DNA of 64,000 nt from Verticillium longisporum (GCA_019188255.1 JAETXT010000002.1:6627011-6691010); one strand, 5' to 3'; shown: positions 31,441 to 44,600, counted from the stretch's first letter. Notes: generated by a model from the sequence alone, not told the origin. Translations and numbers: made by a program.

Positions 31441-33946
31441 CTATGCCGCTGCCGTCGTCACTGACAATCGGTTCTTCTTCGATTTCGCCTTGACGCCCGC
31501 CGCCTTCTTTGCGGCGTCGTTCTCCTCGGCATCCTGTGCAAAGTCCTTCCACTGCCTCCATCCGTCGAAATCAATCAGGGCTTGCATGCATCCCCATTCC
31601 ATGACCTTGCGTTCTAGCCAGACAAAGTTGACCGGCTGCAGGATGGTTAGCTACTTCGAATCGTGGCCTTAGTCGGCATCTGTGGAGACGTACCTTGGTC
31701 AAGAAATCGTTGCATCCGGCAGCCAACGCCTCGTGTCTGTCGCTCTGCAGGGAACTGGCTGTCAGCGCAACAATGATGACCGGACTTTTGAACAGCTCAA
31801 TGTTGGCGAGACGATCCTTATCTTCAATATCGCCCTCCACACCCTCAGGCTCGCTCGTCACTGATCCGGAGAAGACGCCCGAAGCAGACGATGAGAATAC
31901 ACCAATCGAGTTGACGCGCTCGAGTCGTCGGATTTCTTTCGTGGCATCGAGTCCATTCATGATGGGGAGTTGGATGTCCATGAGCACGAGATGGAAGCCT
32001 CCGCCCTTCCACTTCTTCACGGCGTCCCTGCCGTTCATGGCAGTCTTCCAGCGCACCTTTAAACGCTTGACAAACGCTTCGAGCAGTTTCAGGTTGATAG
32101 GGTTATCCTCGACGATCAGCACGTTGATTGGGGGGACGCCACCAGCTAGCATCCCGGGTGGGAGCACGGGGTGAGCAGGTGCGATCTTTTTCCTTGCCGG
32201 CCGAGCGCTGGAAGGACGTGGAGACGCAATTCTCGGGGGCGGGGTCGAGATTCTTTGTATCGTCGACGGTATTTCTGGAGCAGGAGGTGTAGCTAGGGGA
32301 GGCGCAGGTGGCACAATGGCAGCTGACTCGGCCGAGGCGTTGGACTGCGTCCTGGAGGGTGGTAACCTGGGATGGAACGAGGAGTGTACGGGATGAGCTG
32401 TGGGAGGCCCACCCACATTAGATGGCACGCCGTTGATGAAGGTCGGAGATGACGTATGCGTCCTTCCGAGTTGTGGCCTGTTCGGTCGGGTCTTGTACGC
32501 ATGCGAACGACCGGGCGAGGGAATGGGGGGAACCTGGCCCGTCCCAAGGATCGATATTGAATGTGGGAGGTGTCCGGTGTGCTGGATGTGGATTGCGTGA
32601 GGCGGCGGCGGGCCGCCGTTTGGCGCAGCGCCTGGCACTTCGAGGTTGGGTGAGGGGATGGCGCCGACAGGTGGGAAATAACCTTCTCCAGCTTCCGAGG
32701 GCCTCCCTGTGTCATGGGCGTAGTATACGGCTGTCGGGTGGGAGACGGCGCCTCTCGGCGATGGTCGAGGTGTTCGTCGGGTCGGTATGTCAATGACGAG
32801 AGCCTCATCGACGGTTTGACCGCCAGGGAAGTATGCGTCGATGGTGCGGCCCATGGGCTCTTCGGGACCCAAAAGCCTCTCCTGCCGCTCTTCGCGCGGA
32901 AAGATACGCAATGTCAAGTCTGGGGCGTCAAAGTGTCTTCCCAAGGAGTTTGTGTATTTCTTCAGGATCATGTCGCGTACATCGTCGACCAGGTCATCTT
33001 CGTTGATGGTGATCAGAGTGGCCGAGGCACCGGCCCGCTTCACCCAGATTTTGCGGGTCACCATGTTGGCGTTGATCGTCAGCAGATGGTCGGCGGACAA
33101 ATCTGCCTCGTTGATGTTGGCGGCTTGTAGCAGAGTCTTGATGAGGGCGTCTTGTCGGTTCGGGAGAAGGCTCTGCCGGCGCGGGGGACCGGTCGGCCTT
33201 GCGATGGAGGAAGCGGAGGGGGTTGTTGGCACGGGTGCGGGCGCTGTCGCAGGCGCGGGTGTTGGGACGTCAGAGGCTGCAGGCCCACGACGCAGCGGGT
33301 CGAGATGATCGTCGTCGTCGTCGTCGTCGTTGTTGTCGGGATCAGCAGCGGCAGCGGCAACGGCAACGGCAGCGGAGGCGGCGGCGGCGGCAGCGGAGGA
33401 CGCAGCAGTATTGCGAGCAGAGGTGGAAACAGAGGGAGGGAGCTTTGTGGCAGGTGGGCTTGCGGCGATGCTAGCGTCAACTAAGGTTTGGTCCTCGTTG
33501 ATGCTGGCCAGACTGGACGTGGTTGCGGCCATGGGATGGTGCAGATCGTTTCCAGTACCATCACTAGCCGTGCGCCGCTTTGGGGCGGCTGACAGCTGGG
33601 AGCTGGGGTCACGGGTAACTGACTCTTGCGGCTGCACCTCTTCACTGGGCGACGTCGAGGCCGTGGACGAAGATGTCGTCGTGCTATCTTTTGGGGAAAT
33701 CACGATTCTGACGGGTATCTCATCGGCGTCGGGCGCGGGCGCTCCCAGGTTGCTGCTGAACTGAGGGTCAAGGCGGACAGAGGCAGGGCGTGAGTGATTG
33801 TCTGTCGAGGCAAGACTCCTTGACTCGTCTCGCTGGGAAAGCTGCGTCTCGCCGTGGCTGTGGCTGTGGCCCGACTTGACGGAACCCGACGTTGAACTTC
33901 TTCGAGAGAATTTGGCTTTGAGGCGAGCTTTCAGATCGCTGCCCAT
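31441..33946 (-). CDS. SSK1: two-component response regulator Ssk1 (SskA)
   Basis: Cytosolic response regulator that receives phosphate through the Sln1/Ypd1-type relay and controls the MAPKKK of the Hog1 osmotic/oxidative stress pathway. Two exons: 33946-31694 and 31635-31441 (58-nt intron, donor GTACGT); 815 aa. The open frame begins at a GTG (33970), but the ATG at 33946 gives MGSDLKARLKAKFSRR, the expected Ssk1 start. The first half is Ser/Ala/Pro-rich with poly-Ala and poly-Asp runs coded by unstable trinucleotide repeats near 33310-33420. A conserved block LLQAANINEADLSADHLLTI ... EEPMGRTIDAYFPGG sits mid-protein. The receiver domain spans about residues 620-770: INVLIVEDNPINLKLLEAF, phosphoacceptor Asp about 657 in LVLMDIQLP, ALTAS and FLTK|PVNFVWLERKV across the intron, with the extended loop usual for Ssk1. 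Intact. Confidence 0.95.
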
Positions 33947-35180
33947 GGGGACAAGGCCCAGCTCGGCCACTGCGCACGCACAAGTATGGGACAGTACCGA
34001 ATGAAATGAGGCGTGTGAGACAAGGCTTGCCCTCTGGCTCGTTGTGGAAGGCGTGACACCACACGTGGAGCGACCTATTGGTGGGAGGGGGAGGAAAGAA
34101 TTGAGCGGCGTAGGCCAGGAACCGATGGACGAACGCAGTTAAAGACGTTATTCGAATCTAGAACCAGGCCGTTCTCGAGAGAGAGAGAGAGGGGGGGGGA
34201 GAGAGAGAGAGAAGGAAAGATGGCGGCCGATTCCCGAGCCAGTGAAGCACGATGCTGCTTTGGGGGTTAAGATTAGCTGCCAATGGGAGCCGTTGGGGGG
34301 GAACACTCGAGCTCTCCTCGATCCCTTCAGTGACAGGACTTTTTCTTTCTCTCTGTATGCAGGATAGGAGCAGGAGCAGATGCAGTAGCAGGAGTGGCAG
34401 CAACTTCATGCGAATTATTACGGGCACAACTTCCGATCTGATCACCCCGGACGGTCCAGACCAGTTGATGAGCTGGCAGACCAGACAGGAGGCGATGGGG
34501 GAGAGATGGGGTGCCAAACAGAGCCGTGGCCAGAGCCAGATCGCGATCTTGGGTCACGTGCCTGGTGCAGGGAAGAAGAACAGACTCGCAGCTGTGAGCA
34601 GCTGGCATCTCCAGTCTTACTCAGCAGAAGCACATGCGCGTCCTCGCACACATACCCACACCCACACACACGTACCACGTTCCCCCCAAGGCCGGTGAGG
34701 CCACTTAACCACAATTTTGGACCCCCCTTAGAGCTGAGCTGTTGGCGCTTCCTGGTTGGATGGAGGTGCAGTGTAGCGTCCCGCGCCCCTTTACGATACG
34801 AAGCACGTAGGAACGAACAGGCAAGCAGGACGGATTCGTCTTCCCTCCCTTTCAACCTCGATCCCTTCGTCGTCTCCCGACCTCCGTTTGTCGTTTGTCG
34901 TTTTCAATAGAACCTCGCTTCTGTTGAAGGCAATTGTTCCGTCCAGAACAGACAGCAGTGCGACTTCATGACGGCCAGCTGATGACCTTCTCTTCACGAC
35001 ACTCCTTCGTCCATTTTATTTGATCTGTCCATCCCCCCTACTTCCCCCTGGTCCGCTTGTCTCTCTTCGATCAACGACTCGGATCCCTTCTTTTCTCCAA
35101 CCGGTCTACACGTCGGCCTCGAGGACGCGAATCCCTCGTCTCTCATCCTCGCCCTGCCTGCGCGCTGAAGCTCGTTCGCC
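33947..35180. other. divergent promoter region of SSK1 and PMT1
   Basis: 1.2 kb shared by two divergent genes. It contains the GA/G-rich tract at 34177-34212, a CA-rich stretch near 34645-34675 and a TCACGTG site at 34554-34560. No gene. Confidence 0.5.
34177..34212. repeat. (GA)n-(G)n-(GA)n purine tract
   Basis: Thirty-six purines in a row: GA repeats interrupted by nine G. Polypurine tracts in promoters can be nucleosome-depleted; the effect here is unknown. Confidence 0.85.
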
Positions 35181-38100
35181 ATGGCTCCACCAAGCGTGGC
35201 CCCGAGCTCCAAGCTCGCAGAGAAACCCGTCGCCAACTCGTCCAAGACGATTGCGAAGAAGCAGAAGAAGACGAGCTACAAGTCCGATGGCGTCAAGGAC
35301 AATGATGTCTTTCTGCTCCCCGGCACAGACTACCAGATTGTGGCCGCTCTGACCATTCTCGCCGCCATTGTGCGCCTGTTCCGCATCTACCAGCCCTCCA
35401 GCGTCGTCTTCGACGAGGTCCAGTACGTCCCCCTCCGGGCCCTCTCTTCCCACGGGGGTCCGACCCCTCCGTCGATCGCCCCAGTCAAACCATCATGCTA
35501 ATCTTGGCTCTGTTCAGCTTCGGTGGCTTCGCGTCGAAATACATCAAGGGAAAATTCTTTATGGATGTCCATCCACCTCTCGCCAAGATGCTTATCGCGC
35601 TGACCGGCTGGCTCGCTGGCTTCGATGGCAACTTCGACTTCAAGGAGATTGGCAAGGACTACGTTGAGCCTGGTGTACCCTACGTGGCCATGCGCATGTT
35701 CCCTGCCATCTGCGGCATCCTTCTCGCGCCCGCCATGTTCCTCACTCTCAAGGCCACTGGTTGCCGCACCACAACGGCCACCATGGGCTCTGCCCTGATT
35801 ATTTTTGGTCCGTCGGAACATAGTCCCCGTGCATTTCCTGACCTCGCGCTGACATGTCCGCAGAGAACGGCCTTCTCACCCAGGCTCGCCTCATTCTTCT
35901 CGATTCGCCCTTGATGGTCGCTACTGCCTTCACTGCTCTCGCCTTCACCTCCTTCACCAACCAGCACGAACTCGGCCCCGAGAAGGCGTTCCAGCTGAGC
36001 TGGTGGTTCTGGCTGGTCATGACTGGTCTGGGACTCGGTACCACCCTCAGCATCAAGTGGGTTGGCCTCTTCACCATTGCTTGGGTCGGCAGCTTGACTC
36101 TGGTCCAGCTGTGGGTCCTGCTCGGCGACACCAAGACGGTCACTCTGGTACGTATTGTTACTTCCGTGGTGCTGCATGTTCCGCGATGGCGCATTTCTGA
36201 CCGATTCATCAGCGCATCTGGTTCAAGCACTTCTTCGCCCGTGTCTTCTGCCTCATCGTCATTCCTCTGACTTTCTACCTGGCCATGTTCGCCATTCACT
36301 TTGTGTGCCTCGTCAACCCTGGCGACGGCGACGGCTTCATGAGCTCCGAGTTCCAATCGACACTCAACAACAAGGGCATGAAGGATGTAGCGGCCGATGT
36401 CATCATGGGTAGCCGCGTCAGCATCAGGCACGTCAACACACAGGGCGGTTACTTGCACTCGCACCCCTTGATGTACCCCACCGGCAGCAAGCAGCAGCAG
36501 ATCACCCTGTACCCCCACAAGGACGACAACAACGTCTGGATGCTGCAGAACCAATCGCAGCCTCTTGACATCAATGGCCAGGCGATCAACGGCACCAGTG
36601 CTTGGGACGACCTGGACCCCATCTACATCAAGAACGGCGCCGTCCTTCGCCTGTACCACACTCAGACCAACCGACGTCTCCACTCCCACGATGTCCGCCC
36701 TCCTGTCACCGAGGCTGACTGGCAGAACGAAGTCTCTGCGTACGGATACGAGGGTTTCGACGGTGATGCCAACGATTACTTCCGTGTCGAAATCGTCAAG
36801 AAGCAGTCTATCAGTGCCGTCGCCAAGGAGCGTCTCCGCACCATCGAGACCAAGTTTAGGCTCGTTCACGTCATGACCGGTTGCGTTCTCTTCTCGCACA
36901 AGGTCAAGCTCCCCGACTGGGCTTCCGAGCAGCAAGAGGTCACCTGCGCCAAAGGTGGTACCCTCCCCAACAGCCTGTGGTACATTGAGGCCAACCAGCA
37001 TCCCAAGCTCGGAGAAGATGTCGAGAAGGTCAACTACCGTCACCCTGGCTTCTTCGGCAAGTTCTGGGAGCTGCAGGGCGTCATGTGGAAGACCAACGCT
37101 GGCCTTGTCGATTCTCACGCCTGGGACTCCCGTCCCGAGGCCTGGCCCGTCCTGAAGCGAGGCATCAACTTCTGGGGCAGGCAAAACCGTCAGATTTATC
37201 TCCTCGGCAACCCCATCGTCTGGTGGAGCTCTACTCTGGCCATCGCCGTTTATGTTCTCTTCAAGGCGTTTGCCGTTCTCCGCTGGCAGCGCAACTGCGG
37301 TGATTACTCCAACACCATTTTCAAGCGTTTTGACTACGAGATTGGAACCTCTGTTCTCGGCTGGGCATTCCACTATTTCCCTTTCTACCTCATGACTCGT
37401 CAGCTTTTCCTGCACCACTACTTCCCTGCTCTTTACTTTGCCGTCATGTCGTTCTGCCAGATCTTCGACTTTTTCACTGCCCGTCTTCCTATCTTCCAGA
37501 AGAACACTATTGTCAACAAGGCCGGCGCCGTCATTTTCCTCGCTCTGACCGTCGCCGTCTTTGTCCTATTCTCTCCCCTTGCCTATGGCAACCAGTGGAC
37601 CAAGGCCGAGTGCAACCGTGTCAAGCTTTTCGGCACTTGGGACTTTGACTGCAACACCTTCCCCACGGACGTAAGTACTACCGAGACAATCCCCCAAAGA
37701 CAACTGCCCGTCCGGGGCTGATGAAGGGCTTCCCGCTTTTCAGGGGCAAGGCCCTATAATTGATTGTTTTGGTTCGCGTACTAATCTGTCCGTTTGCCCC
37801 CCACAGTATGCTCAGTACTCTCAGACCGCAACCGTCTCTTCCGCTGGCGCCGAGCAGACGCCTTCAAAGTCTTCGAAGAAGAAGTCCAAGAAGCCCAAGG
37901 CCTCCAAGGGCACTGTCGTTGAGAACGAAGAGGCCGAGGCCCAGAAGCCCCTCGAGAACGTCAACGAGGAGGCTGTTTCGGGCGCCGCCGAGATCCCCGC
38001 GGATCGCATCGTGGCCCGCGAGGAGCGTATCGAGTACCGCGACCAGGACGGCAACCTGCTCGACGACGAGCAGGTCAAGGCTCTCGAGTGCAAGGACGAG

Positions 38101-38475
38101 TTCGAGACCAAGTGCGAGGCGCGCCCTCGCGTCGGCGACGAAAACGGCAGCGGGGTGCAAGTCCCCGGTGAGGAGGCCGGCGTCGTTGCCCCCCTCACCC
38201 TGACGTCCAGGGCGTCGACCCCGAGACGAAGCAGAAGGTTGCGGACGCCGACTCCAAGGTGCCCGAGGCTGCCGAGAGCATCAAAGGCGAGCGTGAGGCC
38301 GAGCAGAAGAAGCCCAAGCCCGCCAGTGAGGGTGGCAAGGAGGCCACCGTCAAGGAGGAGCTGTGAACAGACTTGTTTTGACTCGGCTCTCCATGCCCTT
38401 TGGCATTTCTGTTGCTCTGCCAACGAAGGACACGAAAACTTGTTTCCCGCCCTATTGGCTTTGAGCGAAAACTAA
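35181..38475 (+). CDS. PMT1: dolichyl-phosphate-mannose protein O-mannosyltransferase, Pmt1 family
   Basis: ER multi-pass GT39 enzyme that transfers mannose from Dol-P-Man to Ser/Thr of secretory proteins, normally as a Pmt1-Pmt2 type heterodimer. Five exons: 35181-35422, 35518-35807, 35864-36147, 36213-37670 and 37807 onward; all joins restore conserved sequence (FDEV|HFGGFASKYIKG, LIIF|ENGLLTQARL, TVTL|RIWFKHFF). FDEVH carries the acidic catalytic pair and DVHPPLAKML the adjacent loop; VHFGGFASKY identifies the Pmt1 rather than Pmt2/Pmt4 branch. MIR repeats occupy about residues 320-500 (TQGGYLHSHPLMYP, RRLHSHDVRPP), followed by further TM helices. Within exon 5 a run of six C at 38189-38194 is one short. 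As read, the protein ends in Arg/Pro-rich sequence at 38475 (980 aa). One more C gives an acidic tail (HPDVQGVDPETKQKVADAD ...) ending at 38366 (944 aa), which is clearly the natural one. Confidence 0.95.
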
Positions 38476-39461
38476 ATAAAACATCAAAACGGAGGGAAGG
38501 GAAGGGACTCGTTCGAGCGACGAAAGGGCTGAGGAGACAAAAAAATGAATGATGGGCGGCATTCCCTTGCCGGTTTTTGGGGGCGGGCTTTTCTAAAGAA
38601 GAGAAAACCCTCCCAACCTCCTTTCTCACTTACGATACACTTGTGTACCAATACAAACCATAATGACCACTGCGCTTTGCACATTCTTTGACGAGTTTGT
38701 TTTCTGCGAGAAGCCATGGCTGTCCAGGACGGAACTTCAGGTACATCTCCACGCGTGGTGTACCAGGCAAGCCGTAGTCGATTCTTGGGCTTCTTAACCG
38801 GATCCACAAGTCGGCAGAGAGAGCATCAGGGGTAACACTGGTGCACTGCTTCGAGTATGATAGTGACAAGTCATAGAGCACTGTTATCTCCATCTCGCAT
38901 TAAGAAGTCGTTGTCACGAAACGACTCGTTTCTAATAAACCCAATGTCAGGGCACCTCAACTCCCCAGTCATGTTTCCCCCCGGGTGCTCGCCCGCTGTA
39001 CTTCCCACCTGCCATCATGTCTAATAGCCGAGCAAAAAGAAAACCAATGAAAGCATCCGAGCCAGTGTCCGTCCGCGCCAGGGGCCGGCATACCCCGAGA
39101 GCGAGGAGAACGTTATGAGTAAGGTCATGGCTTCCCCTCGTGTCGTCCTCGAGCCCCATCCTGAACGCCAATTGAAAAGACAAAGAAATCCAAAAAAGCT
39201 CAATCGCGTTAATGCATGCCATGTTGTGCTCTCTGCTTTTTACTCAGTCCTCCTCTCCATCCTATCCCCTTGACAGCCGCGTTTGCCGCAGCTGCCTGAC
39301 GAGCGATCGAGTTTCCCATGCAATAAATAAAGAAATGATATTAGTACACCGAACAATAATGTCGAAAATATGCGTCAGGGTGTGTGAAGTAGTCGTGGTA
39401 GGAATATCGCAGGCTTTTCCTGCGCAAGTATGATTTCATGTCGAAAAGCTCACCAACGTCT
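38476..39461. other. convergent intergenic spacer between PMT1 and SEC2
   Basis: About 1 kb of 3' flanks. An 87-aa minus-strand ORF at 38630-38893 shows no domain. Nothing else was seen. Confidence 0.5.
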
Positions 39462-41683
39462 TCATTTCGTTTGCTCAACCTCAGCAGTCGGTATTGTGAT
39501 GGACAGCCTCTTGACCTCGCCGTTCGGATTCGTGACGTCCTTGATCTCGAGAGTCTGCGTTGAGTTGCGGTTACTTGGTGATGGTGTGACGGGCTGGACC
39601 ACAGTCTCCTCGGCAGCGTCTAACGGGACACAACCTTCGATGGCGGCCGTGTCCCCAGGAGATTCGGGCTCAGCACCCATATCGCCGGATTCAATGGCAT
39701 TCGGCGCTGTCGCAGCTTCCACCTTGCGAGGTGACTCGTGGCTTTGACGCGGGCTTTTCTCCGCCTCACCTTGGACAGGATGACCGGTCGGGACGACGCC
39801 ACCGCCAACGCGCGCCCAAAACATTTGCTCTCGCAACCTGATACTTTCCTCCCAAGCGGCCTTTTCGGCGTCTTCATGGTCTGTCCGCCAGTGCCCATCT
39901 CTCAGGATGCGTAGAAAACTGAGAAAGTCGCAGGTGGATCTCACCCTGTTGAGGCAGTATTTGCAGAGAGGATAACGCTGGGCAGATTCAGACTCGTTGG
40001 TTCGGAATCGATATGTGCGGAGATGGCTCTCGTCCTTGCGAGCGTCACCGCAGAGCGAGCAAGGGTAGAACTGAGGCTTAATGTAGGATGCGTAAGGTGA
40101 AGTGGAGGGAATGGGCTCCACGACGATGGAGCCATCTGTCATGGCGCTCAGAACACTCCTCCGCGCAAGCCAAGATAGACTTGGTGCCAGATCAAGACGT
40201 AGCGTTGCCTCAACATCTTCGGTCAAAACACGTTTGAAGTATTTCGTCTCCTTTAGTGCCAGGACAGGCGTGCCAGCATCCGCCGAGCCCACGCTGACCA
40301 TGGACGCAGGTGTGTTGGGGGTCTGAGGAGCTGTCGTGGTGACAGGCGTGCCGGCCGTGGAGAGCGACGTCGTCGAGGCATTGGAAGGATGCGCGCTAGA
40401 TATACTTCCACCGAGTCCAGAGCCCAGCATGTTCGCTCCAGGCATGGATCCAGTCGAATGCCTGATTCCGGCAGCGTGTTTCTTGGAAAGGCGGGCGAGG
40501 GCGGTAAAGTCCTCATAAGAAGCAAGATCGGTCCTCAAGACGGGTTGGATCAGGTGGCTAAAGCTTGTTGGGTAGGTGGGGGACACGGGTTCGAGGGTCG
40601 TGTGGTGCGCAGCGCTGTCGGGCGAGAGGCGGTCATCGTCCCTGGATTCGGGTCGTTTGGCGAATCCCGGAGACGAGGGCGCGGTGGCGATACTAAGCTC
40701 TTCCCGTTCGATGGTCATCTGTTCCATGACGTGTTTGAGTTCTGTGAGCTGCTCTTGTTGAGATTTGAGGAGAGCCTCTGTGTCAGCCAACTGGGCCTTA
40801 AGCTGGTCGTTCTTCTTCTGGATCATGTCGTGGTCCCGCTGGGCGTCCTCTTTAGCAGAGATGACCATCTTGTTAGCCTCTTCAAAGAGAGCTGTCGTCA
40901 GGTTCTCCAGCTCCTGCTCAATCTTCTTCTTTTCCCTCTCGACCTCTTCTCGCTGGCTCTGCTCCACAGCCAAGACAGCAAGGAGCTTCTTCTTTTCCTC
41001 CTCGACGGTTCGCTTGCGGACCCACACATCTCCGGAGAGCATCTCCCGCTGGGTGGCATTCCTTGCTTCGAGAGTTCTGATCTGTTGGCGGGCCTTGTCG
41101 AGTTCCGACCTCGTGGCAGAGAGGGTGTCGTCGAGGGTAGTCTGGTAGTTGATGGCGTTGATGAGTTTGGTGCTCAAAGTGGCGACCTCGGCGTTGAGGT
41201 CGGGGTGATGGGGTGTGGCATAGCCGCTGGCGTCGGCGGCGGGGCTCATGGCGCGGCTTCGAGGGTCGGGTAGGGTGCTGAGCTCGGCGTCTTCGTCGTC
41301 GGGCGAGAGCGGTAGTGGGCGTAGGCGAGGAGAGGTGTTTGCGGAGGCGGACATGGCGGGGAGCTCCGAGGTGGAAGGAAACTTGCCAGGCATTCGTGGC
41401 GGTTGAGGACTGGGACTCTTGGCGATGGAGGAGAGCGAACGGAAGTGGCCGAGACTACGGGGGCTGCTGGAGGAGGGGGGCGGCGTTGAATGGCCTGCCC
41501 ATCCGGCGACGGCGATGAAGCTGTGCCAAGCGCCATTAGCAAAGGTCATGACCAAGGTGAATACGACATGGAGTAGCGGCACAGCCTGTGGTACGTGAAG
41601 GCGGATGATGGTGTGGAATTGAGGAGAAGGAGGAGTAGTTTGCAGCAGCAGGAGAAGAACAGGGGCACAACATACGAGTCCAT
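39462..41683 (-). CDS. SEC2: Rab guanine-nucleotide exchange factor Sec2
   Basis: GEF for the exocytic Rab Sec4, acting on post-Golgi vesicles moving to the hyphal tip. Model: an 8-nt first exon 41683-41676 (ATGGACTC), a 155-nt intron with GTATGT donor and CACAG acceptor, then 41520-39462; total 688 aa starting MDS|FIAVAGWAGHSTPPP. The 2,067-nt coding length is an exact multiple of three. The long open frame otherwise begins at a GTG (41702). Residues about 110-290 are the Sec2p coiled coil (ALFEEANKMVISAKED is the Rab-binding signature). A Ser/Thr/Pro linker follows. The C-terminal half has a second conserved block with CSLCGD, a KYCLNRVRSTCDFLSFLR motif and EQMFWARVGGGVVPTGH, typical of fungal Sec2/Rabin8 relatives. 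No defects. Confidence 0.93.
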
Positions 41684-44600
41684 GCTCAAAAGCGAACGTC
41701 ACTGATACGAGCAGCTGCTACGCGGAGTGATGTAGGGCAAGCGCCCCCGACAGGCGTATGTGGGAAGAGGTCTGCGTTCCGAAGCGATGCGAGACACCAG
41801 CGGAGCCAGGCGATGCAGTGCTCAGCCGTGTGTCTTGTCGTGGATTGACTTTTGGGTTGGTTGGTGATTCGTACTTGACGAGAATGAGTGAGACAGTGCG
41901 ATGTGCTGGCACGCAGCAAGGAGCACGCAGCGCGTGGGACTAAGCGGGTTCGTGGCCGTCAGACGAAGGACTTCCAGAGGAGAGCAGTGGTGGTGCGTGC
42001 CTGAGGTGACGTGAGAGTTTCTGCGTGCTATAGGTAGGTGGAGGAGCAGAGCTCGGGGTATGGCGGATTTAATGACAGGTCCACATGATCTTGTTGTTGG
42101 TCTCTCGTCTCTTGGTGCTGGGGAAACCGATGATCTGGGGGGTTTTGGGACTCTTCAGGTAGGTGGCGGATGAGAGGTATCAAGACTCGCGCTGCCTCGA
42201 TGGGTGTCTGTATGGCGGGTAAGTGAGAAGAGAGGACGAAGGCCGAGATGCGGAGATGCAAACGAATAAGCAAGAGCAACTCGGGGCAGCTGCCGGACTT
42301 GACTCGAACTCGACCTGCACCTGCTTGGACCTGAAGAACCGGATGGGAAAGACATGGAGGAGCGAGCTGGAAAGCGGGAAACCCACAGGGCGCTTAGCCT
42401 GCCAGGTACACCCCAGCCCGTTCTTTCCCACTCTCTCAGCACGCCTCTCAGCACGAACCACCCCAACTCCCCGAGTGAAGGCACACATAGGCAGGCACCT
42501 ACCTACCTTACCTTACGAGAATCGAGGACTGCGGTGTTTAGCCGAGATGGGTCTGGGCAGGCGGGACGCCCATGGCGCCAAAGGGGCGTTTCTCCAGGGG
42601 GGCCTGTTCGGCTGTGCAGCCTTTAGACCAGCGCCGGCGACCGTGCCAGCGCCTGCCAGGGGCCTTTGGCCCAGTGCCCTGTGCCCGGTGCCCTGTGCTC
42701 CTCACCATGTTTGGCGCTGTCAGGCCTGTGCCAATTCGCCCTCCAGCGGATCAAGGACCGAGACGACGACTCTCTGAGCAAAGCTACCAAGGTACGAGAC
42801 GGACTGGCAGCCGGCCAGACAGAGAGACACCGTCACGCGGGCAGTCACCCGTATCCAGCCCACGCCCCTCCGCGACATCATGACACCATGACACCATGAC
42901 CTTCTCGATTCAGTAGCTGCCAGGTTTCTGCCAAGTCTGCTCCAACCCAACCGACCGGTCACGCCTCGCCGTCATTTGATCTGCGGTCCCCATCTCCTCA
43001 GCACCAGGCCACCGAGGCCATCTCCCCAACAGAGAGACCTGACTTAAGAAAAGACCCTTGGTGGGGATCATACGGACTTGTCGTCATGGTTCTCGAACAG
43101 ACGCAGGCTTCCCTTGTTTTCCTCTGGTCTTGAGGAGCGTCTGTGAGCCTCGGACGGGACAACGCCTCGCACCCACGCGCCAGAGCTAGGCACAGCCCGC
43201 CCAATGTTCCATGCCGTTCGTTTTTTTGGGGTGTGTTCTCGACTCGGCTCTTTTTCTTTGTCCTTGTTGCTTCTAGCGCCCCTCGCTCTCGCGCTGTCTT
43301 CCCGCGCACACTGGCAAGGAGGTCCAGGCCATTCAAGGCCCTGGACACGCCGACACCCACGCCCCCCTCCCAATCCAACGGCCCTCGGCCTCAGCCACGC
43401 CCAAACGGAATGCGAACATGTGCTCAATCTCCGCCGCGCAATCTCGCGAAATCCGACAGACGCGGATTCCCTCTTGCATTCTCTCGCTCTGTGTGCGCGG
43501 TGCCTACGCTGAGACGCGACTGCACCGACTTTCTAGTGCATCAATCAAACAATCAAGCAATCAATGAAGCCGACAGCCTGACAGGAGGCAGCGAGCTTGC
43601 AAACGAGCCGGCCCTTCCTTGCCTGCTTACCTATAGCTGGCTCCCATAGTTGAACGCACCCGGCTGACTCGGTTGCCCCATCGTATCGTGGTTGCATCTG
43701 ATGGAGCACCGACAGGTGTCTGCGTTTCACCCAAGACAGGGCCATGTTTTTTTTTTTTTCATGTTCTCGTCTCTGGACATGCTTTTTCGTTTCCGAATCT
43801 CGTATCCCCTTGCCAGCGCCGAGAAGAATTCGGATGGGCATTGGGTGCAGCGGCCCCAACACGATGCCCGCTGGGAGACGACTAGCCAGCTATACGATGC
43901 GAACGCTCGTTCCTCATCCCTCACTGCAAATGGACGGCGGGATCGTCGGCAGCCTGGATGACAGGCATCAGGGGGCCGGCGCAGGAGGGGGCGCAAACTT
44001 TTGATTTCTCAATCGTCTGCACGGCGCGCGTCAAAAAGCTCGCTCTCGGCGAGTGACCCCGCGCAAACATTTGCAGTCATATGCTCGGCCTGTTGCAGCC
44101 ATTGGGGAAGACACAAGCAAATAACCCCTCCAGCGGCATCCTGCATCGCTGTAGGCCACCCATAGCTGTAGGCCACCCATCTTCATGATCGTACTGTACC
44201 GTACCTACCTACCTGGTGCGAGACAAACATGACAGGACGGGACCTGCAATGCAGCTTCCCGACGTGGCTCGGACTTCCGTCATCGTGTCATTGTCCCCTC
44301 TCTCTCTTCCCCTCATCGGCCGCAGCACGCACTCGGCCCCGGTCCTCCTTCCCTTCTCCACGCTGGGGGCCAGCCGTTCATTGGATGGACAGTGACCGAA
44401 GCCCGTGAGGGGAGAAACGACTTGCCATTGACTACTGACCGTTGGTTTCTTTCAGGTACAACAGTGCCATCCATCTCACGCAACCCCGCCCGACTGTCCC
44501 GGACGCACCTTCTGCGGGGCCGATTTGGGGGCCCGATTCGATTAGCGAGCGCACGCCTCAGACCAGCTGCTTTTTCTGGCCCATCAGAAGGCATCAGGAG

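Noticed and set aside
33330..33764. Gly/Ala-rich plus-strand ORFs
   Set aside because: Products of the trinucleotide repeats encoding poly-Ala and poly-Asp in SSK1, read on the wrong strand.
35799..37418. 539-codon minus-strand ORF inside PMT1
   Set aside because: It is exactly antisense to PMT1 exon 4 and adjoining introns, has no domain, and arises from the GC-rich third positions of the real gene.
38630..38893. 87-aa minus-strand ORF with ATG start
   Set aside because: No domain, lies in 3' flanking DNA of two convergent genes, and shows no splice or family support.
43143..43649. 168-aa plus-strand ORF upstream of nothing recognisable
   Set aside because: Arg/Pro/Ser-rich composition typical of random GC-rich DNA, overlapped by equally long ORFs in other frames.
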